Assembly (NCBI GenBank): GCA_049698775.1
Contig: JBAVYM010000007.1
Location: 1 to 64,000 of the forward strand
From: REEB76 sp049698775
Lineage (GTDB): Bacteria > Pseudomonadota > Gammaproteobacteria > Natronospirales > REEB76
Direction: 5' to 3'
Length of the DNA stretch: 64,000 bases
The notes under the pieces are model-generated. The model searched no databases and had not been told where the DNA came from. It saw nothing but the letters and a program-made list of their open reading frames with translations. A program made the translations under genes and the position numbers. Below are positions 33,437 through 42,638 of the stretch, piece after piece; the first letter of the stretch is position 1, and each line of letters opens with the position of its first letter.

Positions 33437-34357
33437 TCAGGGTTTCGTTTTCAACAGCGCCTTGAGGCCGCCCCGGTAACGCGTGGTCACCAATATCACG
33501 CCCGCCAGAATCACGAACATCCCCAGCAACCGGATGCCTTCCACCTTTTCACCCAGTACCGCCCAGCCCAGCACCAAGGCAATGGCCGGATTCACATACG
33601 CGGTGGTGCTCAGCTTGTCCGGAGTCGTGTGATGGATGAGCCACACATAGGTGCTGTAGGCGAGGCATGAGCCGAACACAGTGAGATACGCGAGAGCGCC
33701 CAGGCCACGCACACTCCAATGCCAATGCGCCGGCTCGCCGATGGCCACGCCCAGGATCACCAGTAACACGCCACCGGCAAATAACAGCATGCCGGAGAGC
33801 ATGAGCGGCGATACGCTTACTGCAAAACTGCGGCCGTAAATCACGCCCGCTCCCCAGCAGACCGTGGACAGCAAAATCATGAGCTGGGCGCCGAAGTGCT
33901 CGAAGGAAAATTGCCGGCCCGGCAACAGCATCAGGATGGCACCCAGGAAACCCAGCACCAGACCAAACTTCGCGCGCGACGAAAGTGCATGGCTTTTGGG
34001 CCCGAACGTGCCGAACCATGCCACCCACAGTGCCGAGGTCGTGGCGATGAGTGCTGCCTGATTCGACTGCACGTACACTTCCGCCCAGGTGACCAAGCCG
34101 TTACCCAACGACACCAGCAACACGCCCATAACCAGTGCGTGCAGCCAATCGCGCCTGACGCGTGGCAATCGCTCGCCGCGGACAGCGGCAATCAACATGA
34201 TCGCCAACCCGGCAATGGAATTGCGTACGCCCGATAGCATGGCGGGCGGAATATCCTGCACGCCGATGCGGATGCCGAGATACGTCGAACCCCAAACTAC
34301 ATACACCACGGCGAAAGCCGCCAGGATTTGCAGCCGGTGGCGGGCATCGCTGGTCAT
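33437..34357 (-). CDS. EamA/DMT family transporter
   Basis: 306 residues with ten predicted helices arranged as two EamA repeats. FAVVYVVWGSTYLGIRIG in helix 1 and the repeat GLGALAYLTVFGSCLAYSTYVWL are typical of the YedA/RhaT-like drug/metabolite exporters. C-terminal stretch is basic. Substrate not predictable. Stands alone. Confidence 0.87.
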   Translation of the reverse strand: MTSDARHRLQILAAFAVVYVVWGSTYLGIRIGVQDIPPAMLSGVRNSIAGLAIMLIAAVRGERLPRVRRDWLHALVMGVLLVSLGNGLVTWAEVYVQSNQAALIATTSALWVAWFGTFGPKSHALSSRAKFGLVLGFLGAILMLLPGRQFSFEHFGAQLMILLSTVCWGAGVIYGRSFAVSVSPLMLSGMLLFAGGVLLVILGVAIGEPAHWHWSVRGLGALAYLTVFGSCLAYSTYVWLIHHTTPDKLSTTAYVNPAIALVLGWAVLGEKVEGIRLLGMFVILAGVILVTTRYRGGLKALLKTKP

Positions 34358-34549
34358 GCAGTCCTTGGGAAAGCGGGCGTAAAGGGTGGTTATTCTACAC
34401 GCGCGAAATGAGTAACGCGGAAACCGGTTGGCAGGTCTTCACCGCTTCGGATGTTTCGGAAGCCAGATACGCCGACTCCAATACCCGGGCTTGACTCAAC
34501 TCGTTTTCATTCCATGCAGCCGTTGAACCGCTTGCGATTGTTCACTGGC

Positions 34550-35341
34550 TCACGGCACATCCTGCCGCTGCTCCCGCTGCGCATCCACCTGTTTCGATCC
34601 GGGCACCAGAATACGCGCCATCAGCATACCGATTTCATACAGCAGATAGGTGGGCACCGACAGCAAGGTCATGGATACCACGTCGGGCGGCGACAGGATC
34701 ATGCCGGCAATAAAACTTCCCACCAGCGCGTAGGGCCGGAGTTTTTGCAGTTTGCCCGGCGTCGTGAATCCCGCCCACACCGCCAGCACGATGGCCACCG
34801 GCACTTCGAACGCTAGACCAAAAGCAAAAAAAATCGTGAGCACAAAATCCAGATAGGCGTTGATGTCAGTCATCACCTTGACGCCGGCCGGCGCCACCGA
34901 GGTGAGGAACGCGAATGCCACCGGGAACAGCACGAAATACGCGAACGCGACACCGCAATAAAACAGCGCCACGCTCGATACCAGTAGCGGGAAAAACATG
35001 CGCCGCTCGCTTTTGTAGAGTGCCGGCGAGATGAAACGCCATAGATGCCACAGGAACACCGGCATGGAAAGGAACAACGCCACCATGAGCGTAAGTTTCA
35101 TGGGTGTCATGAACGGCGAGGTCACGCTGGTCGCAATCATGCTGCTGCCGGCCGGCAGACGCCGCAGCATGGGTAGCGCCACAAAATCGAACACTCTGTT
35201 CTGAAACGGGAACAAGCAGAAGAACAACACCAGCAGCGTGCCGATCCACAGCAGCAACCGGCGGCGCAGCTCCAGCAGATGAGCGATGAGCGAACTGCTC
35301 AGCAGCGGCTCGCCGCTGGAATTATCCGGCGGGGGGCTCAT
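34550..35341 (-). CDS. tatC: Sec-independent protein translocase TatC
   Basis: 263 residues. Start taken at 35341 (MSPPPDNSSG), since an ATG 33 bp earlier only adds Arg-rich residues antisense-like to tatB. Six transmembrane helices; LIAHLLELRRRLLLWIG is the conserved TatC N-terminus, followed by TPMKLTLMVALFLSMPVFLWHLWRF with the conserved Glu/Phe region and LFPVAFAFL. TatC recognises twin-arginine signal peptides. It overlaps the end of tatB by 20 bp. Confidence 0.94.
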   Translation of the reverse strand: MSPPPDNSSGEPLLSSSLIAHLLELRRRLLLWIGTLLVLFFCLFPFQNRVFDFVALPMLRRLPAGSSMIATSVTSPFMTPMKLTLMVALFLSMPVFLWHLWRFISPALYKSERRMFFPLLVSSVALFYCGVAFAYFVLFPVAFAFLTSVAPAGVKVMTDINAYLDFVLTIFFAFGLAFEVPVAIVLAVWAGFTTPGKLQKLRPYALVGSFIAGMILSPPDVVSMTLLSVPTYLLYEIGMLMARILVPGSKQVDAQREQRQDVP

Positions 35342-35618
35342 GCTTCGCGGCGTCCTGCGGCGCGTGCGCCGCATCGGGTTTTGCGTCGCTGAAGTTCGAC
35401 GGATTACGCAGCGCGCGACGCGCGCCGTCCGTCGCCTTGCGCAGCTCCTCGGCGGCCACCTCGCGTTCGATCTGTTCAGTGAGATTGCGTACCACGGCCC
35501 GCGCCCGGCCCACCCACAGGCCCACGGTACGCGCGAGACCCGGCAGGCGTTCGGGACCGAACACCACCAGCGCCAGCACGAAAATCAGTGCCAGCTCCCA
35601 AAAGCTACCCTCTAACAT
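35322..35618 (-). CDS. tatB: Sec-independent protein translocase TatB
   Basis: 98 residues: one N-terminal helix (FWELALIFVLALVVFGPERLP, with the FGPxxLP hinge and Glu near residue 8), an amphipathic helix, and a charged C-terminus. It binds the signal peptide with TatC. It starts 6 bp after tatA ends. Confidence 0.93.
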   Translation of the reverse strand: MLEGSFWELALIFVLALVVFGPERLPGLARTVGLWVGRARAVVRNLTEQIEREVAAEELRKATDGARRALRNPSNFSDAKPDAAHAPQDAAKHEPPAG

Positions 35619-35624
35619 GGGCGA

Positions 35625-35834
35625 TCAGTGGGAAGTGTTCTCGGAACCGGGCTTGGATTTGTCGTCGGCGGGTTTGTCTGACGCAGCCGGTGCGCTCTCG
35701 CTGTCGTGCACGCCCTTCTTGAAGCTGCGCACCGCCTTGCCAATATCTTCGCCGATCTTGGGCAATCGGGCGGTGCCAAACACCAGCACCACGATAACGA
35801 GAATCAGGATGATCTTGGGGATACTGAGTTCCAT
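35625..35834 (-). CDS. tatA: Sec-independent protein translocase TatA
   Basis: 69 residues from ATG 35834, preceded by AGGAGC; an upstream in-frame ATG at 35873 lacks an RBS. One helix (IILILVIVVLVFGTARLPKIGEDIG) with the FGxxxLP hinge and an amphipathic helix, then a charged tail. TatA forms the pore. First gene of tatABC. Confidence 0.94.
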   Translation of the reverse strand: MELSIPKIILILVIVVLVFGTARLPKIGEDIGKAVRSFKKGVHDSESAPAASDKPADDKSKPGSENTSH

Positions 35835-35957
35835 AAACGCTCCTGCGGTTCCGCGCGGCGGGGCCGCAATCATTGCAAACGCGGCACACGTGGGCCGGTA
35901 GACAGCTATTTTACCCCCGTTGCACAGCTTTTATTCCGCAGCCGCGAAAGCCCGGGG

Positions 35958-36683
35958 TTATTCGGCGAGCGCGTCCGCCAATTTCCGAGCCTTGGCAAAA
36001 TCCGGCATCGCGTCTGTAAACCCGGCGTCCAGCACCGCACCACTCAAGCCGCCACCCGATTTGCACAGTGTGCGGACATCCTCGAGGGATGCCAGACCGT
36101 CCACGGCCATCACCGGAATGGTGATGACCTGCGCCAGCGACAAGGCGGCGCCGAAATCGGACCCGGAAGTGCCTTCGATCCGGACGCTGCATAGGATGCC
36201 GCTCACGCCTTCGCGCTGAAAATTCTCCGCCGCTTCCAGTAGCGTGTGCTGGGCCAGCTTCGACCAGCCCTCGGCCGCCACCTTGCCGGCCTTGGCTTCC
36301 AGCGCCACCAGAATGTGGCCCGGATATTCGAGGCATAGATCGTTGATGAAATGTGGTGCGCTCGCGGCCCGGGCGTTGAGAATCACGAATTCGGCGCCCG
36401 CGGCGAAATACTTTTCCACGGTTTCGTCGCTGCGCATGCCGCCGCTCACCTGCATAGGCACGCCGGGATAGGCGTTCACCACGTTGCGAATCACTTCAGC
36501 GTTATCCGCTTTGCCGGAGACCACGCTGTCCAGGTCCGCGATGTGCAGGCGCCGAGCGCCGGCTGCCACCCAGTGTTTTGCCATTTCCACCGGGTCATCG
36601 GTATGCGTATTGCCGCGTGTGGGTTTTCCGGCCACGATCAGGCACTTGCCGTTTTTAATCTGGATGGCCGGTATCAGCAGCAT
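35958..36683 (-). CDS. HisA-like TIM-barrel protein with altered active-site residues
   Basis: 241 residues of the HisA/HisF barrel fold: LLIPAIQIKNGKCLIVAGK at the start, QVSGGMRSDETVEKYFAAGAEFVIL with the first phosphate loop, and IPVMAVDGLASLEDV at the second. In true HisA the first strand has Asp8 (PAID), here Gln8; the second catalytic Asp (SLD) is Glu129 (ALEAKAGKV), and the following TDI-R-DG segment is CSVRIEG. The phosphate loop GG is DG. No other his genes are near; tatABC lies downstream. It is therefore probably not the histidine isomerase. Similar barrels work in other pathways; the role here is unknown. Confidence 0.75.
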   Translation of the reverse strand: MLLIPAIQIKNGKCLIVAGKPTRGNTHTDDPVEMAKHWVAAGARRLHIADLDSVVSGKADNAEVIRNVVNAYPGVPMQVSGGMRSDETVEKYFAAGAEFVILNARAASAPHFINDLCLEYPGHILVALEAKAGKVAAEGWSKLAQHTLLEAAENFQREGVSGILCSVRIEGTSGSDFGAALSLAQVITIPVMAVDGLASLEDVRTLCKSGGGLSGAVLDAGFTDAMPDFAKARKLADALAE

Positions 36684-36900
36684 GGCGATTTTTCGGGTCG
36701 GGTTTGCCTTATCCCGGCCGCGTAACGTTGACGCGCCGACGCCACGGAGTTCTGAGCGACATGAGATTCATAAGGATGGTGGCAAAATTGGTTTAAGCGC
36801 GTGCAATCCAATTCAAGCAAGTCAGTCGTTTTTCAGTACTGCCTCAAGCTACCGGCAAATCCATCCTAGTCCAGACGTGGCACGCAGGCAATCCGCGTGC

Positions 36901-37356
36901 TCAGGTTTGCGTTTCAGGCGATACCCGCAGCCAGAATGTTACCGGACCGTCGTTGACCAGCGCTACCTGCATATCCGCACCGAACAGACCGCAGCGGGTT
37001 GCAGGATAGGTTTTCACCGCCTGTTCACACAGATACGCGAATAGACATCGGCCTGTTTCGGGTGCCGCCGCCGGCGTAAAACTCGGGCGGTTTCCTTTGT
37101 GCGTGTCCGCCGCCAGGGTGAACTGCGGTACCAGCAACAGACCGCCACCGATGTCGCACAGATCCCGGTTCATGCGACTGGCTGTGTCGGGAAACACGCG
37201 ATACGCCAACACTCGTTCCAGCAAACGATTTGCCTGGCTTTCACCGTCGCTGCGTTCGACGCCGACAAAGACCAGCAAGCCGCGGCCGATGGCGGCGGCT
37301 TGCCTGCCTTCCACTTCCACCGTCGCGCGGCTCACGCGCTGCAACAGGCCGATCAT
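36901..37356 (-). CDS. dtd: D-aminoacyl-tRNA deacylase
   Basis: 151 residues from ATG 37356 (MIGLLQRVSRATVEV). It hydrolyses D-amino acids from tRNA. Conserved parts: GRGLLVFVGVERSDG, LVPQFTLAADTHKGNRPSF (usual SQFTL has Pro for Ser here) and the cross-subunit motif NDGPVTFWL (Gly-cis-Pro). Its ATG overlaps the stop of pip (ATGA), so the two are coupled. Confidence 0.93.
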   Translation of the reverse strand: MIGLLQRVSRATVEVEGRQAAAIGRGLLVFVGVERSDGESQANRLLERVLAYRVFPDTASRMNRDLCDIGGGLLLVPQFTLAADTHKGNRPSFTPAAAPETGRCLFAYLCEQAVKTYPATRCGLFGADMQVALVNDGPVTFWLRVSPETQT

Positions 37357-38309
37357 GCGCGGACGAAACGAGCTGCAAAGGTATCGGTCGCTTCCACGAG
37401 CGCCGAACAGATGCCCGGCTCGCTGGAAGCATGCCCGGCGTCGGCGATCATGTGGAACTCGGCTTCTGGCCAGGCTTTGTGAAGACGCCAAGCGGAAGCA
37501 GCGGGACATACCACGTCGTAGCGGCCCTGCACGATCACGCCGGGAATGTGACGGATACGCGGTGTGTCACGGATGATCTGGTCCGGGGTCAGAAAGCAGT
37601 CATTCACGAAGTAGTGGCATTCAATGCGGGCGATGGCCATGGCCATATCCGGCTCGGAAAAATGATCCACAATGGTTTTGCTCGGCAGCAGCGATGAACA
37701 GCGCGCTTCGAACAGCGACCAGGCTTCCGCCGCGTGCCGGCGCACTGCCATATCGTTGCTGGTGAGTCGCTGATAATAGGCGCGCATTAAATCACCGTGT
37801 TCCGCCGACGGAATCGGCGCCACGAACTCCTCGAAATAATCCGGAAACAAATGCTGGATACCGTTCTGGTAAAACCAGCGCAGTTCCGGCGGCGTGACCA
37901 GAAAAATGCCGCGCAGAATCAGCGCCAGTACCCGTTGCGGATGGGTTTCGGCATACACCAGCGCGAGCGTCGAACCCCAGGAACCGCCGAATACCAGCCA
38001 GCGTTCGATCTTGAGGACTTCGCGAATGTGCTCCATGTCCGTCACCAACGCCTGCGTGGTGTTGTGTGCGAGTTCCGCATGCGGGCGCGAACGCCCGCAA
38101 CCGCGCTGATCGAACAGCACAATGCGGTAGCGTGCCGGATCGAAGAAACGCCGGTTGTCAGTGGTACAACCGCCGCCCGGGCCACCGTGGACGAATACCA
38201 CCGGCATGCCTGCCGGGTTGCCGCATTCCTCCACATAAATTTCATGCGACGCCTGCACGCGCAGGACACGTGTGGCATAGGGTTCTAGCGGAGGGAACAG
38301 TTCACGCAT
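37353..38309 (-). CDS. pip: Proline iminopeptidase
   Basis: 318 residues, alpha/beta hydrolase. Oxyanion region FVHGGPGGGC, nucleophile GGSWGSTLAL (Ser), acid and His near GRYDVVCP and DAGHASSE. These are hallmarks of S33 prolyl aminopeptidase, which removes N-terminal proline. First gene of the pip-dtd pair. Confidence 0.93.
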   Translation of the reverse strand: MRELFPPLEPYATRVLRVQASHEIYVEECGNPAGMPVVFVHGGPGGGCTTDNRRFFDPARYRIVLFDQRGCGRSRPHAELAHNTTQALVTDMEHIREVLKIERWLVFGGSWGSTLALVYAETHPQRVLALILRGIFLVTPPELRWFYQNGIQHLFPDYFEEFVAPIPSAEHGDLMRAYYQRLTSNDMAVRRHAAEAWSLFEARCSSLLPSKTIVDHFSEPDMAMAIARIECHYFVNDCFLTPDQIIRDTPRIRHIPGVIVQGRYDVVCPAASAWRLHKAWPEAEFHMIADAGHASSEPGICSALVEATDTFAARFVRA

Positions 38310-38819
38310 GGCGGTTGGTTCTGGGCTTCTCGAAGGCCTTTTACATCAAAGCTGGCGAACTACGATCCGGTGTAAGCCTTTTCCTACACACCTTACTGCC
38401 GTCCTCTGACTGCGCCAGCTCCCGGCCGGTGGCAGAGTAACACTCGCCTGCTTCGCCAGGGAATGGCGGGACAAGGATGTATGAGGGATCCGGGGCGGGG
38501 TATGGATCAGCAAGGATGCTCGCGCCCTTTATGAGTTGAATACTCAATCACCTCCAGCCATGAAGGCTTTGACCCGGCGGATCCTCCGCCGGGTTTTTTA
38601 TTTCCCGGCCAGCTCCGCTGATTTGTGCTTTAATCGAATCCGAACCCGCCATGAGACACCCGCTTCGGAGGCAGCGTGCTGGCATTCCTCGCATTCCGCC
38701 GGTTTTCGGTCTGGTTGATCCGACTGTATGGCGCTCTCGCTGACGGTCGCGGACCAGCATCCGGCTTTGCGCCGGCCAAGCAAGATGACCTCGACAACAG
38801 TATCAATTTCATTTCCGAC
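38310..38819. other. Intergenic region with an orphan plus-strand terminator
   Basis: 510 bp between pip (minus) and the DUF2007 gene (plus). It contains a very strong plus-strand terminator at 38573-38599 with no protein gene before it on that strand. A plus-strand small RNA or a long leader would explain this. No known riboswitch family was recognised. Confidence 0.5.
38573..38599 (+). terminator. Orphan Rho-independent terminator
   Basis: Perfect 9-bp stem CCCGGCGGA / TCCGCCGGG, TCC loop, then TTTTTT. Confidence 0.8.
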
Positions 38820-39077
38820 ATGGACGAATACGTCACCATCGCCACTTACGACAAGACCACCGACGCGCACATCGCCATGGGGCGGCTGGCGGCGGAGGGT
38901 ATTACCGCGTTGCTGTTCGACGATAACATGGTGCAAATGGACTGGCTGTATTCCATCGCCCTGGGTGGCATCAAGCTGCGTGTCACGCGCGCCGACGAAA
39001 ATGTGGCGCGGCGCGTGCTGGCCACCGATTATTCCCACGACCTCGACGACGTGGACGTGGGCAAACCCGAGACCTAA
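38820..39077 (+). CDS. DUF2007 domain protein
   Basis: 85 residues from ATG 38820, where similarity to DUF2007 begins (YVTIATYDKTTDAHIAMGRL, DWLYSIALGGIKLRV). The frame is open further upstream to 38676, but that part has no family match. DUF2007 is a small ferredoxin-like alpha/beta fold sometimes described as a putative signal-transducing protein; function unknown. No strong RBS at 38820. Overlaps the convergent LOG gene by 4 bp. Confidence 0.7.
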   Translation: MDEYVTIATYDKTTDAHIAMGRLAAEGITALLFDDNMVQMDWLYSIALGGIKLRVTRADENVARRVLATDYSHDLDDVDVGKPET

Positions 39078-39799
39078 AGTTCCAGTATCGCTTCCCGCTC
39101 CCGCGCCGACGGCTCGAATCCGCGCGGACCGTAGTGCTCGAAGATTGCCGTCACCACGTCCTCGGGCCGTTCCACCAGCTTGAAGAAATTCAGGTCCTGC
39201 GCGTCTATCATGTGCTCAGCCACCATGCGCGTCTTCAACCACTCCGTCAGTCCTTGCCAGTACGCGCCGCCCACCAGCAGGATCGGAATGGGCCGCGTTT
39301 TGCCCGTCTGGATGAGCGTGAGGATCTCGCTCAATTCATCCAGAGTGCCGAAACCGCCCGGCAGCACCACGTACGCCGAAGCGTACTTCACGAACATCAC
39401 CTTGCGTATGAAAAAATGCCGGAAGCTCAGGGAAACATCCTGATAGGCATTGGTGTCCTGTTCGCGTGGTAATTGTATGTTCAAGCCGATACTCGACGAC
39501 TTTCCGGCATAGGCGCCTTTGTTGGCGGCTTCCATAAGGCCCGGGCCGCCGCCAGTCACCACCGAGAAACCCGCATCGGACAAAGCACGGCCGATTTGCT
39601 CCGCAAGAACATAGTACGGATGCCCCGGCGCGGTGCGCGCGGAACCGAAGATGCTCACGGAAGGGCGGATGGAGGCCAATTGTTCAAAGCCTTCCACGAA
39701 TTCCGCCATCATCCGGAAAATCTTCCAGGCTTCGCGGCTCGGATCGCCGTCGCCCGCCTTGCGCGATAGATGGTTATGCCGTTTGTCTTCAGGTTTCAT
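39074..39799 (-). CDS. LOG family (Rossmann-fold) protein
   Basis: 241 residues. The LOG signature PGGFGTLDELSEILT is present, along with VVTGGGPGLMEAANKGA (GGGxGLM) and SIFGSART. Homologues release cytokinin bases from nucleoside monophosphates or act as nucleotide 5'-monophosphate nucleosidases (PpnN type). It is last in the run uvrD - outer-membrane protein - LOG. Confidence 0.88.
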   Translation of the reverse strand: MKPEDKRHNHLSRKAGDGDPSREAWKIFRMMAEFVEGFEQLASIRPSVSIFGSARTAPGHPYYVLAEQIGRALSDAGFSVVTGGGPGLMEAANKGAYAGKSSSIGLNIQLPREQDTNAYQDVSLSFRHFFIRKVMFVKYASAYVVLPGGFGTLDELSEILTLIQTGKTRPIPILLVGGAYWQGLTEWLKTRMVAEHMIDAQDLNFFKLVERPEDVVTAIFEHYGPRGFEPSAREREAILEL

Positions 39800-39825
39800 C
39801 TTGCTGCTCCGTTGCTGCTCGCACG

Positions 39826-40391
39826 TTAAAGCGGGATTATCACTCCCAGTTGCACATCATAGTTGGTGGAAAAGTTCGCGGTGTTGCCGGCCACCGGCAC
39901 GCCCGCGCCCACGCTCAACTCCAGCGCCCAGCCGTTCTCGAATGGCAGGCGGTAACCGCCGAGTGGGCGCAGCACAGTGACATTGCCCAGCGTACCGCCG
40001 GCTCTTATTAGGTCAGCTCCAGGCCGGTGAAGGAATATTCTCCGCCATAGTCGGTGGCAAAGTTGTAGCGTCCGAACAACTTGAAATTTTCGCTGTTGCG
40101 ACTCTGGCCGGAGCACGGATTGTTACCGCTGCAATTCTGGTAATCCGCGCGGCCGATGCCGGCACCCAGTCCCGCTTCCCAGGCATCGCTGAACCAATAA
40201 CCCAGATTGCCGGTCAGCGAATAGGTATTGATCCCGGTGGTGTAATACTGGTTGTTGTATGGACTGCTGCCGCCCGAAAACCCGCCTTCGCCGAGGATGA
40301 TGAGATCCGTATTGCCGGCATCGGCCCAGGCCAGCGGCATACATCTCGTACACAGCAGTATCATCAGCAGAATTTTTACCAGACCGCGCAT
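39826..40391 (-). pseudogene. Outer-membrane beta-barrel protein, frameshifted
   Basis: Two overlapping minus-strand frames together make one protein of about 190 residues. The first, 40008-40391, has a signal peptide (LVKILLMILLCTRCMPLAWAD) and alternating strands (YSLTGNLGYWFSDAW, FKLFGRYNFATDYGGEY) and ends at a premature stop after TGLELT. The second, to 39826, continues with GYRLPFENGWALELSVGAG and the terminal strand YDVQLGVIIPL in another frame. A one- or two-base change near 40008-40030 is implied. It could be a real loss or a sequencing error. It starts 1 nt into the uvrD stop (TGATG). Confidence 0.7.
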
Positions 40392-42541
40392 CAGACCGGC
40401 GTCAGATTAGCATAGGCCACCACTAGCCATTTGGCCCCGGCCCTGAAATTCACCTGCACGCGGGCGTGCGCGCCGTTGCCTTCGTAATCCAGCACCACCC
40501 CCTCGCCGAAATTGGGATGCTGCACGCGCTGGCCGAGACTCAAGCCCGTGGGCGCCGCGTCCAGATGGCCGGAAGATGCCGCGAACGGCCGCGACACCTG
40601 CACGCGTGGGCGGATTTCCTCAATCAGTTCCGGCGGGATTTCCCGCAAGAAACGTGAGGGCACGCCGTAGGTGTCCGCGCCGTGCAGCCGCCGGGTTTCA
40701 GCGTAGCTGAGATAGAGCTCCCGCATGGCGCGGGTCATGCCCACGTAACACAAACGCCGCTCTTCTTCCATGCTTTCCAGATCTTCGCCGGAACGCGCAT
40801 GGGGAAACAGTCCGTCTTCCATGCCGCAGATGAACACCAGCGGGAATTCCAGACCCTTTGCGGAATGCAGCGTCATGAGCTGCACACAGTCCTCCCAAGC
40901 TTGCGCCTGGCCTTCGCCGGCTTCCAGTGCGGCGTGCGACAGGAATGCGGACAGTGGCGTCAGGCCTTCCAGATTTTCCGGCGCAAACCCGCGCGCCGCG
41001 CTCACCAGTTCCTGCAGGTTTTCGACCCGCGCTTCGCCGCGCTCGCCTTTCTCGGCCTTGTAATGTTCCACCAGCCTGCTGGTGTGAATCACATGATCCA
41101 CCTGCTCGAACAGGTCCAGTCCGCGGATCGTCCTGTCCATGTCATCAATCAATTTGGTAAACCCGCGCAATGCGCCCAAGACCCGCGGTGCAGCATCCTG
41201 TCTGTCCAACGTTGCTTGCATGACGCGCCACAGCGGCAGGTTTTCGCGACGCGCGGCTTCGCGCAAGGTGTCCAGGCTGCGCGTGCCAATACCGCGCGTG
41301 GGCAGATTGATGATGCGTTCCAAGGACGCATCGTCATCGCGGTTTTCAATCAGGCGCAGATAGGCGAGCGCGTCCTTGATTTCCTGGCGCTCGAAAAAGC
41401 GCGGACCGCCGTACACGCGATAGGGGATGGCTTCCGATAACAGCCGTTCTTCGAACACCCGCGATTGGGCATTGGAGCGGTACAGCACCGCGATGTCGTG
41501 ACGCGCTCCGCCCTGCTCCTGCCAGCGCTTGATATGCCCGATCACAAACTGCGCTTCATCCTGTTCGTTATAGGCCGCGTACACCCGGATCGGCACACCG
41601 TCGCCACCGCTGGTCCAGAGGTTCTTGCCGAGGCGTGTGCTGTTGTTCGCGACCAGCGCGTTGGCGGCCTTGAGGATGTTGCCGGTGGAGCGGTAATTCT
41701 GTTCCAGACGCACCACGCGCGTGTCGGGAAAATCCTTCTCGAATTTCAGGATGTTCTCGATCTTGGCGCCGCGCCAACCGTAAATGGACTGATCGTCGTC
41801 GCCCACCACGAATGGCATGCTCCGCTGGCCGGCGAGCAGCCGCACCCATGCATACTGAATCGCGTTGGTGTCCTGGAATTCGTCCACCAAGATGTGACGG
41901 AAGCGCTGCTGATAATGCGCGAGCAGCGCCGCGTCATCGCGCCACAATTCCAGCGCCCGCAACAATAACTCAGCGAAATCCACCAGCCCGCCGCGCGCAC
42001 AGGCTTCTTCATACGCGGCATACGCGCGCCGCATCTGCCGCTCGGAAGGATCGGATGCTTCGGACAGATGCCTGGCACGCAGCCCGTCGTCTTTGCGGGC
42101 ATTGATGAACCACTGTACCTGGCGCGGCGGAAAGCGGGCTTCGTCCAGATCCAGCGTCTTGAGCACGCGCCGGATGAGCCGGTACTGGTCCTCGGAATCC
42201 AGAATCTGGAAGTTCTGTGGCAGCTTCGCTTCGCGCCAATGTTGCCGCAGCAGACGGTGGGCGAGTCCGTGAAACGTGCCGACCCACATGCTGCGCACCG
42301 GCTGCGCCAGGATCTGCTCAATACGCCCGCGCATTTCGCCCGCGGCCTTGTTGGTGAAGGTCACGGCGAGAATGCCGTAAGGCGATACGTGCTGCACCTG
42401 GATCAGCCAGGCGATGCGATGCACCAGCACACGGGTCTTGCCGCTGCCCGCACCGGCCAGCACCAGCACTGGTTTCGCCTCTGCCGTCACCGCCTCACGC
42501 TGAGCGGGGTTCAGGGATTCGAGCAGCGGCGTGACATCCAT
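40391..42541 (-). CDS. uvrD: DNA helicase II (UvrD, SF1)
   Basis: 716 residues. Motifs: Walker A LVLAGAGSGKTRVLVHRI, Ia AVTFTNKAAGEM, II LVDEFQDTNAIQY, III VGDDDQSIYGWRGA, IV RLEQNYRS, V TLHSAKGLEFPLVF and VI VGMTRAMREL. It unwinds DNA in mismatch and excision repair. The C-terminal RHPNFGEG-like end (QRVQHPNFGEGVVLDYEG) is the conserved tail of UvrD. Length is typical. Confidence 0.96.
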   Translation of the reverse strand: MDVTPLLESLNPAQREAVTAEAKPVLVLAGAGSGKTRVLVHRIAWLIQVQHVSPYGILAVTFTNKAAGEMRGRIEQILAQPVRSMWVGTFHGLAHRLLRQHWREAKLPQNFQILDSEDQYRLIRRVLKTLDLDEARFPPRQVQWFINARKDDGLRARHLSEASDPSERQMRRAYAAYEEACARGGLVDFAELLLRALELWRDDAALLAHYQQRFRHILVDEFQDTNAIQYAWVRLLAGQRSMPFVVGDDDQSIYGWRGAKIENILKFEKDFPDTRVVRLEQNYRSTGNILKAANALVANNSTRLGKNLWTSGGDGVPIRVYAAYNEQDEAQFVIGHIKRWQEQGGARHDIAVLYRSNAQSRVFEERLLSEAIPYRVYGGPRFFERQEIKDALAYLRLIENRDDDASLERIINLPTRGIGTRSLDTLREAARRENLPLWRVMQATLDRQDAAPRVLGALRGFTKLIDDMDRTIRGLDLFEQVDHVIHTSRLVEHYKAEKGERGEARVENLQELVSAARGFAPENLEGLTPLSAFLSHAALEAGEGQAQAWEDCVQLMTLHSAKGLEFPLVFICGMEDGLFPHARSGEDLESMEEERRLCYVGMTRAMRELYLSYAETRRLHGADTYGVPSRFLREIPPELIEEIRPRVQVSRPFAASSGHLDAAPTGLSLGQRVQHPNFGEGVVLDYEGNGAHARVQVNFRAGAKWLVVAYANLTPV

Positions 42542-42638
42542 GCGGACATTTTAACAGAGCGTAATCATGGGCTTGGCCGCGTTGGCGTTTTTATGCGGTA
42601 CGCGCATGGGATTTTCCCCATCTGATAATTGTCCAAAG

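Noticed and set aside
38341..38547. Minus-strand frame of 68 codons
   Set aside because: No motif and no RBS; in an intergenic region better explained by an RNA.
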